Shown here: positions 7,541-14,186 of the stretch, in pieces
Numbering within the stretch: position 1 is the stretch's first letter
How the letters are laid out: every line of letters begins with the position of its first letter
NCBI GenBank assembly: GCA_948949055.1
Contig: CARBWQ010000001.1
Location: 1 to 22,642, forward strand
Direction: 5' to 3'
DNA length: 22,642 nt
Source of the DNA: an uncultured Eubacteriales bacterium
GTDB lineage: Bacteria > Bacillota > Clostridia > Christensenellales > UBA1242
The notes under the pieces: generated by a model
What the model saw: the letters and a program-made list of their open reading frames with translations, nothing else
What the model was told of the DNA's origin: nothing
The model's database searches: none
Translations under genes and position numbers: made by a program

Positions 7541-8191
7541 CTAATTATTTTTCAATGTATAGATTTCAGACTTTTTATGTGAATCATTTTGATTTTTATT
7601 GCCAGTGCTTTCGATACAGTTTAATGATGCTATCTTTCTTCTAAAATTCCTTTTGTCAAGGCGACAGGCAAGTATATTTTCGTATATTTGTTGAAGCTGG
7701 GCAAGAGTGAACTCTTTTGGAAGGCATGGTCTAATAAATTCAATATCATAAACCTTTTGCCTTAGACTATCCACAGAAAGGTTTAAAATTTCGTTATGGT
7801 CAAAGGCTAACAGTGGAAGATTGCTAGTTTCAAACCAATTTGCATCGCTGACTTTGGCAGGATTGAGTTTAGTCAAAAACTCTTCATGATTGATTAAGCA
7901 ATAGTAAGAAATGGAAATATTTCTAAACCTTATATCTCTATCAGGTCTGCTAAAAACGCCAGACAATGTTGGAACTATATTTTTAATACCAATTTTTTCT
8001 TCTATTTCTCTCGTCACAGCCTCTTCGCATGATTCATAGTTATATACTTTTCCACCAACCAAGCTCCAATAATCTTTATATGGCTCTTCACTGCGTTTTA
8101 CTAAAAATATATTAAGCTTGTTGTTGATTATAGTAAAAATAGAAATATCCACAGAAATAAACTGATTGTCATAAACTTTATTATCTTTCAT
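7541..8191 (-). CDS. NrtR-like Nudix-related transcriptional regulator
   Basis: This is a 216-residue protein. Residues 10-150 form a Nudix domain with box GKVYNYE..REIEEKIGI (47-69), in which the second Glu of the usual EE pair is Lys66, so hydrolysis is probably weak or lost. Residues 158-190, EFTLAQLQQIYENIL then LDKRNFRRKI, are the typical winged-helix end of the NrtR family, which senses ADP-ribose or related nucleotides and represses NAD or sugar genes. I chose the ATG at 8189-8191 because GAGG precedes it; the frame is open to 8230. It is divergent from the phosphoribosyltransferase operon, a probable target. A tandem repeat covers its own promoter. Confidence 0.85.
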   Translation of the reverse strand: MKDNKVYDNQFISVDISIFTIINNKLNIFLVKRSEEPYKDYWSLVGGKVYNYESCEEAVTREIEEKIGIKNIVPTLSGVFSRPDRDIRFRNISISYYCLINHEEFLTKLNPAKVSDANWFETSNLPLLAFDHNEILNLSVDSLRQKVYDIEFIRPCLPKEFTLAQLQQIYENILACRLDKRNFRRKIASLNCIESTGNKNQNDSHKKSEIYTLKNN

Positions 8192-8206
8192 ATAAAAACC
8201 TCTTGT

Positions 8207-8225
8207 CAAATTATAACAAATTATA
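8207..8225. repeat. Tandem CAAATTATA repeat over the regulator promoter (possible operator)
   Basis: CAAATTATA occurs at 8207-8215 and 8217-8225, a 10-base period or about one DNA turn. The first copy contains the -10 box and the second lies in the spacer. TTGTCAA and TAGTCAA flank the pair. The arrangement suits autoregulation by the NrtR-like protein. Confidence 0.4.
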
Positions 8226-8238
8226 GTCAAAATGTAAA
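8210..8238 (-). promoter_or_regulatory. Promoter of the NrtR-like regulator
   Basis: On the minus strand, TTTACA (8233-8238) and a perfect TATAAT (8210-8215) are spaced by 17. Confidence 0.8.
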
Positions 8239-8274
8239 CTAGACATAAAAATTAAAAAAAGTTTTTAAAAAGTA

Positions 8275-8303
8275 TTGACAAGATAATAAAGGAATGTTAA
8301 TAT
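8275..8303 (+). promoter_or_regulatory. Promoter of the phosphoribosyltransferase-Nudix operon
   Basis: A perfect TTGACA is at 8275-8280 and TAATAT at 8298-8303 with TG at 8295-8296 (extended -10); the spacing is 17. Confidence 0.75.
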
Positions 8304-8307
8304 ATTA

Positions 8308-8322
8308 GTGTCGGGATGACAC
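8308..8322. promoter_or_regulatory. Palindrome at the transcription start of the phosphoribosyltransferase operon
   Basis: GTGTC-N5-GACAC (GTGTCGGGATGACAC) lies right at the expected transcription start, where a bound repressor would block initiation. It resembles the palindrome at 6818-6832. It could also fold as a small RNA hairpin at the 5' end of the transcript. Confidence 0.45.
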
Positions 8323-8346
8323 GGCTTAAATATTTAAGGAGGGGTT

Positions 8347-8955
8347 ATGAAAATATATAAACTTAAAATGTTGTCGCTTGTTAGGGAACTTCCTGTGCTA
8401 AGAGCTCCAAGTGGAATTTATATTGCAGGGTTTAATCCTGTTGGCGATGTAGAACTTTTAAAGAAGGCTGGAAGGACGCTTGCAAATAGGGTGAAGAAAA
8501 ATGGAATTAAATATGATATAATTTTGACTACCGAGCTTAAAGGACTTCCAATCGCACAAGAAGTTGCAAGAAATCTTAATTGCGAATATGTGTGTTTGAG
8601 AAAGGATAAAAAATGTTATATGTTAAATCCAAAGGAAATAAGTGGCGAAAGCATAACCTCTGGAAAGAGTAGCTATTTCGTTTCTGAAATAGAGCTTAAT
8701 AAGTTAAAACATAAAGATGTTTTATTTGTTGATGATGTATTTTCGACCGGCTCAACTTTTAATCATATGTTAAAGTTTGCAGAGAACGAGGAATTTAATT
8801 TAGTTGCAGGTCTTTCAATTTTGAGAGAAGGAAAGAAAGAACATTCTAGCGAGCTTAATTTCAATTATAAAGATGTTCCTATTTATTGCTGTGGCTTTTT
8901 GCCTTTGCCTGAAAAGGAAATTATTGATTTAGATGAAAACTATATGGAGGTTTAA
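8347..8955 (+). CDS. Purine phosphoribosyltransferase-like protein
   Basis: This 202-residue protein has the type I PRTase fold. VLFVDDVFSTGST (residues about 124-136) is the PRPP-binding signature, and ILTTELKGLPIAQEVA (about 59-74) matches the preceding loop of adenine/xanthine PRTases. Members of this group join a purine base with PRPP to give a nucleotide. The C-terminal third (SELNFNYKDVPIYCCGFLPLPE) is close in layout to the APRT-like proteins of Clostridia. The start follows a strong GGAGGGG site, and the next gene begins two bases after the stop. Divergent NrtR-like regulation would fit nucleotide or NAD salvage. The exact base is not decided by sequence. Confidence 0.82.
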   Translation: MKIYKLKMLSLVRELPVLRAPSGIYIAGFNPVGDVELLKKAGRTLANRVKKNGIKYDIILTTELKGLPIAQEVARNLNCEYVCLRKDKKCYMLNPKEISGESITSGKSSYFVSEIELNKLKHKDVLFVDDVFSTGSTFNHMLKFAENEEFNLVAGLSILREGKKEHSSELNFNYKDVPIYCCGFLPLPEKEIIDLDENYMEV

Positions 8956-8957
8956 TT

Positions 8958-9503
8958 ATGGAACATGAACTTATAGATTATTATGATGAAAATGGCAACC
9001 ACAAAGGTGTAATAGATAAAGCTATTGCTCACAAGGAAGGTTTGTGGCATAAAAGTGTACATGCTTGGATTATAAATTCTAAAAATCAAATATTGCTCCA
9101 AAAAAGATGCGCTTTAAAAACTTTTTATCCTAATTTTTGGGACTGTTCATTTGCAGGTCATGTAGGAGCAGGTGAAAATAACAAGGAAAGTGCGCTAAGA
9201 GAGGGAGAAGAAGAAATTGGAATTTCTTTTTCACCAGATGATCTCGAATATGCTTTTACAAATAAAGAGATTCTTAAATGGAATGACAAGGATAGCCGAG
9301 AATTCGTCTATGTGTATATCATAAAAAAAGACATTGCTGTTAGTGACATTAAATATCAAAAGGAAGAAGTGGAAGAGGCAAGATATTTTGAACTGGAAGA
9401 ATTATTTAATGGCAAGATTGAAAATCTTTTCCCACACCAAGATGAATATGACCAATTAAAAGAGATATTGGGTTATACAAGTGATAATGAAAGCCAAATT
9501 TGA
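8958..9503 (+). CDS. Nudix hydrolase of the IPP isomerase-like (YfcD) type
   Basis: This 181-residue protein opens with the sequence typical of this group: ELIDYYDENGNHKGVIDKAIAHKEGLWHKSV in short pieces. The complete Nudix box lies at 67-89 (GHVGAGE..REGEEEIGI), with Gly in place of the usual hydrophobic residue at 83. Two groups share this layout: isopentenyl-diphosphate isomerases and the YfcD-like hydrolases, whose substrates are little known. Without the Cys/Glu isomerase context I favour hydrolase. It is translationally coupled to the PRTase gene (TTAATTATG with AGG upstream). The stop is TGA at 9501-9503. No terminator is seen before the next promoter. Confidence 0.85.
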   Translation: MEHELIDYYDENGNHKGVIDKAIAHKEGLWHKSVHAWIINSKNQILLQKRCALKTFYPNFWDCSFAGHVGAGENNKESALREGEEEIGISFSPDDLEYAFTNKEILKWNDKDSREFVYVYIIKKDIAVSDIKYQKEEVEEARYFELEELFNGKIENLFPHQDEYDQLKEILGYTSDNESQI

Positions 9504-9519
9504 AAATTAAAATAACCTA

Positions 9520-9547
9520 TTGACATTTTTAAGAAAAAGATTATACT
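9520..9547 (+). promoter_or_regulatory. Promoter of the threonine leader and thrS-like gene
   Basis: A perfect TTGACA is at 9520-9525 and TATACT at 9542-9547, with a spacing of 16. Transcription should start near 9554, only a few bases before the ribosome site of the leader peptide. Confidence 0.8.
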
Positions 9548-9569
9548 AATTGTAATTAAGGAGATTGCT

Positions 9570-9626
9570 ATGAAAAAACAGATAGCTTTACAACTTAATA
9601 TCACCACCACAGCCATATTAATTTAA
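9570..9626 (+). CDS. Threonine-rich leader peptide of an attenuator
   Basis: An 18-codon open frame encodes MKKQIALQLNITTTAILI and ends with TAA at 9624-9626. AAGGAG at 9558-9563 is a perfect ribosome site 6 bases before the ATG. Three Thr codons in a row (ACC ACC ACA, 9603-9611) are followed by Ala, Ile, Leu and Ile. This resembles the Thr/Ile-rich thrL leader peptide of enterobacteria. The Thr codons lie in the 5' arm of an RNA hairpin and the stop codon lies in its 3' arm, the usual arrangement for ribosome-mediated attenuation. The downstream gene is a threonyl-tRNA synthetase, so starvation for charged tRNA-Thr would be the signal. The peptide itself probably has no other role. Confidence 0.8.
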   Translation: MKKQIALQLNITTTAILI

Positions 9627-9741
9627 TATGGTGTTTTGTGGACGCAAAAAATAGAAGTTAAAAGACAGCAACAAAACATCAAAGTTGTTGTCTTTTTTTA
9701 AATATATTGGACAGCGACTGTTGTAATAGTGGCTGTCTTTT
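9603..9741 (+). promoter_or_regulatory. Chained transcription attenuator responding to threonine
   Basis: Six segments with alternative pairings are visible. 1:2 is CCACA (9607-9611) with TGTGG (9637-9641) plus CCATATT (9613-9619) with AATATGG (9625-9631). 2:3 is GGTGTTTTGT (9630-9639) with ACAAAACATC (9671-9680), 10 pairs with one G-U. 3:4 is terminator 1 (9660-9672 with 9684-9696). 4:5 is 9683-9693 with 9709-9719, 11 pairs with three G-U. 5:6 is terminator 2. A ribosome stalled at the Thr codons would open 1:2, allow 2:3, break terminator 1, and free segment 4 to block terminator 2. A ribosome at the stop codon would cover segment 2 and leave both terminators. The pairings are seen; the mechanism is inferred. 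Confidence 0.7.
9660..9699 (+). terminator. Attenuator terminator 1
   Basis: Left arm AAAAGACAGCAAC (9660-9672) and right arm GTTGTTGTCTTTT (9684-9696) form 13 pairs with one G-U, an 11-base loop, and a run of seven T ending at 9699. It lies 33 bases after the leader stop codon, inside the thrS-like transcript. Confidence 0.85.
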
Positions 9742-9746
9742 ATTTT
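9709..9746 (+). terminator. Attenuator terminator 2
   Basis: GACAGC (9710-9715) pairs with GCTGTC (9732-9737), and ACT (9717-9719) with AGT (9728-9730), with one G-G mismatch, followed by TTTTATTTT. Its left arm is nearly the same sequence as the left arm of terminator 1, which is why it can pair with the right arm of terminator 1. Confidence 0.65.
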
Positions 9747-9757
9747 AAGGGGGAAGA

Positions 9758-9817
9758 ATGAAATATTTATATTTTAAAAAATTAAAGATAATTACCCGTA
9801 AGGGTTGCAATAAATAA
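9758..9817 (+). CDS. Possible second small leader ORF
   Basis: A 19-codon frame, MKYLYFKKLKIITRKGCNK, has a strong AAGGGGGA ribosome site (about 9747-9754) and ends with TAA at 9815-9817. It follows the second terminator and precedes the synthetase start by 59 bases. A short hairpin ACCC-GTAA-GGGT (9794-9805, GNRA-type loop) lies inside it. It has a single Thr and may affect translation of the synthetase gene, or be chance. No function is known. Confidence 0.35.
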   Translation: MKYLYFKKLKIITRKGCNK

Positions 9818-9819
9818 AA

Positions 9820-9893
9820 ATGGAATTAAAACAAAGATAATATAGAAAAATAAAGATAATAAAAAGGAGAAATAAAATGGAACTAAAAAATAG
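9820..9893 (+). repeat. Imperfect copy of the synthetase start site within its leader
   Basis: At 9820-9840 a mini-frame ATGGAATTAAAACAAAG... (MELKQR, then stop) resembles the true start at 9877, ATGGAACTAAAAAATAG (MELKNR). The first 17 bases agree at 14 positions, and both copies follow AATAAAA. This suggests a short duplication of the start region about 57 bases apart. The upstream copy lacks a nearby ribosome site. Confidence 0.4.
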
Positions 9894-11319
9894 GGAAGAA
9901 ATAGTCAGGGATATAAAAAAAGATTATTTATTATTGTTGCCAAGTGGCGAAGAAATATTATTAGATTTATCAAAAAAAGAAGAAGTATTAGAAAAACTAC
10001 AAAAGTATGGATATGAGGAACTGATTGATTATGTTAAAGCAGAGGAGTTGCAGGGCGAAAGTAGAGCAGAAGCTCCGTCAATCAAAGAGATGAAAAGGCT
10101 TGAACTTGCAGATAACGAAAGTTCCAGCGACAGTGGAAATCATAGAATGTATCCTAATGGCCAGCTGATGTTTAATCTTGTTAAAGATTGGCAGGAGCGT
10201 ATTGCAAAATATGATTTAGGAGCTATGGAAATAGGCTCTCCTCTCTTTTACAACAAAGCTGACGAGCAAATTCTTGCTCAGTGTGGGTCTTTTCATGAAA
10301 GGCATTATTCGGTTAGAGTCCCTGATGATCCAAACAAAGAGTTTATTTTGCGTTTTGCAGCCGACTTTGGACTGTTCAAGATGGTTCAACAGGCAAATTT
10401 CAGTTATAGACAACTGCCACTACGCTTTTTTGAATATTCAGAAAATTTTAGATATGAAAAGTCGGGCGAGCTTTCAGGCTTAAAGAGGGATAGATTTTTC
10501 CATATGGCAGATATTCATTGCTTTTGCAAAGATGAATTGCAGGCAATAAAAGAGTATAAAGATATTTGTAATAGATATGAGGACTTAAATTCTGGCATGG
10601 GAATTAAATATGCAAATGTTCTACGAATAGTGGATAAATTTTATCAAAAATACAGGGAGGATTTGCTTGAAATTGTAAGATATGCTGGGCGACCTCTTTT
10701 TATAGAAAGAATGGATAAGATGAAACATTACTGGGCAATGAAACATGAGTGGCAGTCGATAGATAGCGTACACGGAAATCAACAACTTTCAACTGTCCAA
10801 TTTGATGTCAAGGAGGGTAAGGTATATAATATAGTATTCTCCAACGAAAGGGGAGAAAAAGAGAACTGTGTTATCATACACTCTTCTGTGGGTGCAGTTG
10901 AAAGATGTATGTATGCCATACTTGAAGAGGCTTTAAAAAGAGAAAAACCTGTTTTGCCACTTTGGGTTTCGCCTGTGCAACTTAGAATTATTCCTGTTGA
11001 CAACAGTTCGCATCTAGATTTTTGCGAGAACCTTAAATTTAATAATATTCGTTTTGATATAGACGATCGCAATGAAAAACTAGGGAAAAAATTAATTCGA
11101 GCAAGGCAGGAGTGGGTGCCTTATGTAATTGTTGTTGGCGATAGTGAAAAAGGTGGAAGTAAATTTAAAGTTAATGATCGCTATTTAGATTTGGTGCATG
11201 AAATGGATAAAGAAGAACTAGAAAATTTTATTCAAAAACAAATCAAAGATTTTCCATTTAGGCCAATAGCACTTTCAAAATATTTAAGTAAAAGACCATC
11301 ATTTTATGGTGGATTTTAA
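9877..11319 (+). CDS. thrS: Archaeal-type threonyl-tRNA synthetase without an editing domain
   Basis: This enzyme charges tRNA-Thr with threonine. The 480 residues show a linker (about 15-70), the class II catalytic core, and the anticodon-binding domain (about 360-480, starting VLPLWVSPVQLRIIPV). LELADNESSSDSGNHR (75-90) and LRFAADFGLF (158-167) follow archaeal ThrRS proteins, not the bacterial NCPGH type. Motif 2 is FRYEKSGELSGLKR (191-204), and motif 3 is GAVERCMYAILE (339-350) with Arg343. Zinc ligands His214 and His335 are kept, but the expected Cys is Asp163. Both the bacterial TGS/editing module and the archaeal N-terminal editing domain are absent (bacterial ThrRS is about 640 residues). 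GGAG precedes the ATG. The attenuator upstream controls it. Confidence 0.88.
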   Translation: MELKNREEIVRDIKKDYLLLLPSGEEILLDLSKKEEVLEKLQKYGYEELIDYVKAEELQGESRAEAPSIKEMKRLELADNESSSDSGNHRMYPNGQLMFNLVKDWQERIAKYDLGAMEIGSPLFYNKADEQILAQCGSFHERHYSVRVPDDPNKEFILRFAADFGLFKMVQQANFSYRQLPLRFFEYSENFRYEKSGELSGLKRDRFFHMADIHCFCKDELQAIKEYKDICNRYEDLNSGMGIKYANVLRIVDKFYQKYREDLLEIVRYAGRPLFIERMDKMKHYWAMKHEWQSIDSVHGNQQLSTVQFDVKEGKVYNIVFSNERGEKENCVIIHSSVGAVERCMYAILEEALKREKPVLPLWVSPVQLRIIPVDNSSHLDFCENLKFNNIRFDIDDRNEKLGKKLIRARQEWVPYVIVVGDSEKGGSKFKVNDRYLDLVHEMDKEELENFIQKQIKDFPFRPIALSKYLSKRPSFYGGF

Positions 11320-11323
11320 GAAA

Positions 11324-11353
11324 AAAAAGACTTAGATTTCTCTAAGTCTTTTT
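11324..11353. terminator. Bidirectional terminator after the synthetase gene
   Basis: AAAAAGACTTAGA (11324-11336) pairs perfectly with TCTAAGTCTTTTT (11341-11353) around a TTTC loop. It serves both the synthetase and the convergent phosphatase gene. Confidence 0.9.
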
Positions 11354-11366
11354 AATTAAAGGATAT

Positions 11367-12152
11367 TTAAAATATTGTCATCTCTTTTTCTGTAAAAGTA
11401 TCGATATCTTTTAAAAGTTCTATAACTTTCATTGCATTTGCCCTGTTGCCATAGATATAAGTTGTTTTGTCATCGTTTACAAACATTGAGCCACCAGCCT
11501 GTCTAATAAGGAAATCTCCGGGAAGAATATCCCATGGCGTAACTGTGTGGGAGATATAAACATCGAGAGTGCCTCTTGAAATACTACAACTGTCAAAGCA
11601 TGAACAGCCGAACATTCTTATCCTTTTTACTTTATCTGATAATGCAAGCATGATTTTCTTTTCTTTTTCTATATCATAGTTAACTTGAAAATCGCCAATG
11701 CAAACTCCAATATCTTTAAGGTCACGTTCGCTTGAAACGCCAATCTTTTTACCATTTAAAAAGGCCCCTTGTCCTTCAATAGCATAATATAGTTTATCTA
11801 GTACAGGTAGATATAGACAACTAAAAATAGGTTTTCCCTCTTTATGCAAACATATTTGAGTTCCATAAATAGGCACATCGTGTTTAAAATTGAATGTTCC
11901 GTCAATAGGGTCGACAATCCATGTGTAAACATTGTCATCTTTTTCCACTTTGCCTTCTTCGCCAATAAATTTACTATTTGGAAGAATTTTTAGCAGATTG
12001 TTTTGAAGGTATTGTTGTGTCAAAATATCTCTGTTAGTTACATCATCATTTTCAAATTTATGCTTATCTTCTCTTTCATAAAAGTTCTTGCCAAAGTAAA
12101 TCTTAGACGCGCGTTTGACTATTTTTAATATTTTACCATAAATGTTTTTCAT
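11367..12152 (-). CDS. Inositol monophosphatase family protein
   Basis: This 261-residue protein has the metal-binding motifs of the Mg-dependent phosphatase superfamily: GEE (64-66), WIVDPIDGTFNF (78-89) with the DPIDGT core, and PWDILPGDFLIRQAGG (206-221) with the WD pair. These enzymes remove phosphate from inositol phosphates, sugar phosphates such as fructose bisphosphate, NADP or 3'-phosphoadenosine phosphate; the sequence does not decide which. The Ala common after WDxx is Pro here. The ATG at 12150-12152 follows AAGGAG. It stands alone between its own promoter and the shared terminator. Confidence 0.88.
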   Translation of the reverse strand: MKNIYGKILKIVKRASKIYFGKNFYEREDKHKFENDDVTNRDILTQQYLQNNLLKILPNSKFIGEEGKVEKDDNVYTWIVDPIDGTFNFKHDVPIYGTQICLHKEGKPIFSCLYLPVLDKLYYAIEGQGAFLNGKKIGVSSERDLKDIGVCIGDFQVNYDIEKEKKIMLALSDKVKRIRMFGCSCFDSCSISRGTLDVYISHTVTPWDILPGDFLIRQAGGSMFVNDDKTTYIYGNRANAMKVIELLKDIDTFTEKEMTIF

Positions 12153-12174
12153 TTTATCTCCTTATCATAATGTA

Positions 12175-12203
12175 ATTATATCATTTCATAAAAAGATTGT
12201 AAA
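12175..12203 (-). promoter_or_regulatory. Promoter of the inositol monophosphatase-like gene
   Basis: On the minus strand, TTTACA (12198-12203) and a perfect TATAAT (12175-12180) are spaced by 17. Confidence 0.8.
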
Positions 12204-12224
12204 ATACATTTATGATATTTTAAT

Positions 12225-12252
12225 TTGACTTGATGGCAATATTGTATATAAT
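12225..12252 (+). promoter_or_regulatory. Promoter of the ABC exporter operon
   Basis: TTGACT (12225-12230) and a perfect TATAAT (12247-12252) are spaced by 16. The start codon follows at 12273 after GGAG. Confidence 0.75.
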
Positions 12253-12272
12253 ATATTTTAAGTGGAGCAGTT

Positions 12273-13187
12273 ATGGCAAATGTAATTGAAATAAAAAATT
12301 TAAAAAAATATTTTAAAGATGTTAAAGCTGTTGATGATATTTCGTTTAGTGTTAAAGAAGGACAACTATTCGCATTTTTAGGACTTAATGGTGCAGGGAA
12401 AAGCACAACTATAAATATTATTTGCAACGCTTTAAATAAAGATAGTGGACAGGTTTATGTAGACGGACTTTCTATTGATGAAAAAATGGGAGAAATTCAG
12501 CCTAAGCTAGGCGTAGTTTTTCAGAGTTCTGTATTAGATAGTAAGCTGTCAGTTATCGACAATTTAAAGTATAGGGCGAGCTTATATAATATTGATAAAC
12601 AGCAGTTTAAGGATAACCTAAACTTTTTAGCTGATAAGTTGCAGTTTGGCGACATACTTAACAGGCAACTTTCAAAGCTCAGTGGAGGTCAAAGAAGAAG
12701 GATAGATATTGCACGAGCGTTATTACATAACCCAAGGCTTTTAATACTAGACGAGCCTACGACCGGTCTAGACCCAAAGACACGCATACTTGTTTGGGAA
12801 CTTATAAATGAGCTTAGAAAAAATAAAAACATGACAGTGCTTTTGACTACTCACTATATGGAAGAGGCGTCAGAAGCTGATTATGTTGTAATTATAGACA
12901 ATGGCAAAATTGTTGCAGAAGACACTCCAATAAATTTAAAAAATCAGTTTGCCTATGATTTTATCAAGCTTTACCAATATGATGAAAAGATTAAAGATGT
13001 TATAGAGCAAAAAGGACTTAGATATACGACCGACAAAGGTTATATTGAAATTGAAGTCGACTCTACAAGCGAAGCAAAAGAATTTATTATAGAAAATAGT
13101 ACTCTGATTACCGACTTTGAAGTAGTAAAAGGCAAAATGGATAACGTATTTTTAAATGTGACAGGCAAGCATTTGAAGGAGTTATAA
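12273..13187 (+). CDS. ABC transporter ATP-binding protein (ABC-2 exporter type)
   Basis: This 304-residue ATPase powers a membrane exporter. It has Walker A GLNGAGKSTT (37-46), Q-loop Gln84, signature LSGGQRRR (136-143), Walker B LLILDEPTTGLDP (156-168) and switch His194 in LTTHYMEEA. The extra C-terminal domain after about 220 (VDSTSEAKEFIIENS) is typical of DrrA/NatA-type ATPases that pair with ABC-2 permeases. The next gene begins after a one-base gap and encodes the permease. Substrates of such pairs include drugs, lipids and sodium; none can be deduced here. Confidence 0.94.
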   Translation: MANVIEIKNLKKYFKDVKAVDDISFSVKEGQLFAFLGLNGAGKSTTINIICNALNKDSGQVYVDGLSIDEKMGEIQPKLGVVFQSSVLDSKLSVIDNLKYRASLYNIDKQQFKDNLNFLADKLQFGDILNRQLSKLSGGQRRRIDIARALLHNPRLLILDEPTTGLDPKTRILVWELINELRKNKNMTVLLTTHYMEEASEADYVVIIDNGKIVAEDTPINLKNQFAYDFIKLYQYDEKIKDVIEQKGLRYTTDKGYIEIEVDSTSEAKEFIIENSTLITDFEVVKGKMDNVFLNVTGKHLKEL

Positions 13188-13188
13188 T

Positions 13189-14100
13189 ATGAAATATGAA
13201 TTTAGAAAACTTAATAGTTTGGTAGCAAGAAACATCAAACTTTATTTTAAAGATAAGATGATGTTTTTCTGTTCGCTTATTACTCCTATTATTTTAATAG
13301 TGCTTTTTCTGACTTTCTTAGGTGGAACTTATAAGTCTACCTTAATCAGTTTCCTACCAGAAGGGGTTGAGCTGAGTGGTAGGCTGGTAAATGGATTTAC
13401 TGGTGGCTGGCTATTTTCTTCCATTTTGGCGACCTCTTGTATAACAGTAGCTTTTTGTTCCAATATTGCTGTCAATGACAAAATAAACAAGTCGAATTTA
13501 GACTTTCAAATTGCACCAGTAAGAAAGACTACTTTGCAACTTAGTTATGTAATTTCAAATTTTATTACCACATTCATCATTTGTATGAGTGCAGTTTTAA
13601 TTGGTTTTGTCTATCTTGCAATAGTGGGTTGGTACCTGTCTTTTGTTGACATATTACTACTTTTTCTTACCATGATTTTAAATATTTTATTAGGGACTTT
13701 TATTTCTTCTATTGTATGGCTCTTTGTTTCAAGCCAGGGTGGAATGAGTGCAGTTTGTTCTTTGATCTCGTCAATGTATGGATTTTTATGTGGAGCATAT
13801 ATGCCTATCGGCTCTATGAGTAAAGGTATTCAAGCGATTGTAAGCTTCTTGCCGGGTACTTATGGTACTGTGCTGTTTAGGCAGTCATATATGAATGGCG
13901 TACTTAAAGAAATGGGGAAAAGTTTGCCTGCTGAGGTTATTTTAAATATCAAAAAATCATTTGACGGAACTTTCTTTTTCTTCAATCAAGAAGTCCAAAG
14001 TTGGGTTTTATATATGGTTGTATTTGCAAGCGTTTTACTATTTTTAGGAATATTCATTCTATGTATTTTGCTTAAAAATAAAAACAAGAAAAAGAAATAA
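13189..14100 (+). CDS. ABC-2 type transporter permease
   Basis: This 303-residue membrane protein has about six hydrophobic segments (roughly 25-47, 72-92, 117-145, 150-180, 185-210 and 272-297). A cytoplasmic N-terminus starts LVARNIKLYFKDK, a common ABC-2 opening. FLCGAYMPIGSM and FLPGTYGTVLFRQ near residues 199-230 match the conserved ABC-2 region. The C-terminus is Lys-rich and so cytoplasmic. It is coupled to the ATPase gene, with AAGGAG inside the end of that gene. The pair should form a complete exporter. Confidence 0.93.
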   Translation: MKYEFRKLNSLVARNIKLYFKDKMMFFCSLITPIILIVLFLTFLGGTYKSTLISFLPEGVELSGRLVNGFTGGWLFSSILATSCITVAFCSNIAVNDKINKSNLDFQIAPVRKTTLQLSYVISNFITTFIICMSAVLIGFVYLAIVGWYLSFVDILLLFLTMILNILLGTFISSIVWLFVSSQGGMSAVCSLISSMYGFLCGAYMPIGSMSKGIQAIVSFLPGTYGTVLFRQSYMNGVLKEMGKSLPAEVILNIKKSFDGTFFFFNQEVQSWVLYMVVFASVLLFLGIFILCILLKNKNKKKK

Positions 14101-14120
14101 AAGAGTATGACGGCTTGCTG

Positions 14121-14149
14121 AAAAGACCACGACATAATCGTGGTCTTTT
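14121..14149. terminator. Terminator after the ABC exporter operon
   Basis: AAAAGACCACGA (14121-14132) pairs perfectly with TCGTGGTCTTTT (14138-14149) around a 5-base loop. It is symmetric in A- and T-runs and may also end the iscU transcript. Confidence 0.9.
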
Positions 14150-14186
14150 AATTTAAAAATAAATTATTAAGCTTTCATGACGAAAA

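Noticed and set aside
9520..9700. T-box riboswitch before the threonyl-tRNA synthetase
   Set aside because: The T-box consensus (AGGGTGGNACCGCG-like) is not present, and only about 100 bases lie between the expected transcription start and terminator 1, too short for Stem I plus antiterminator. The leader peptide with perfect ribosome site explains the region better.
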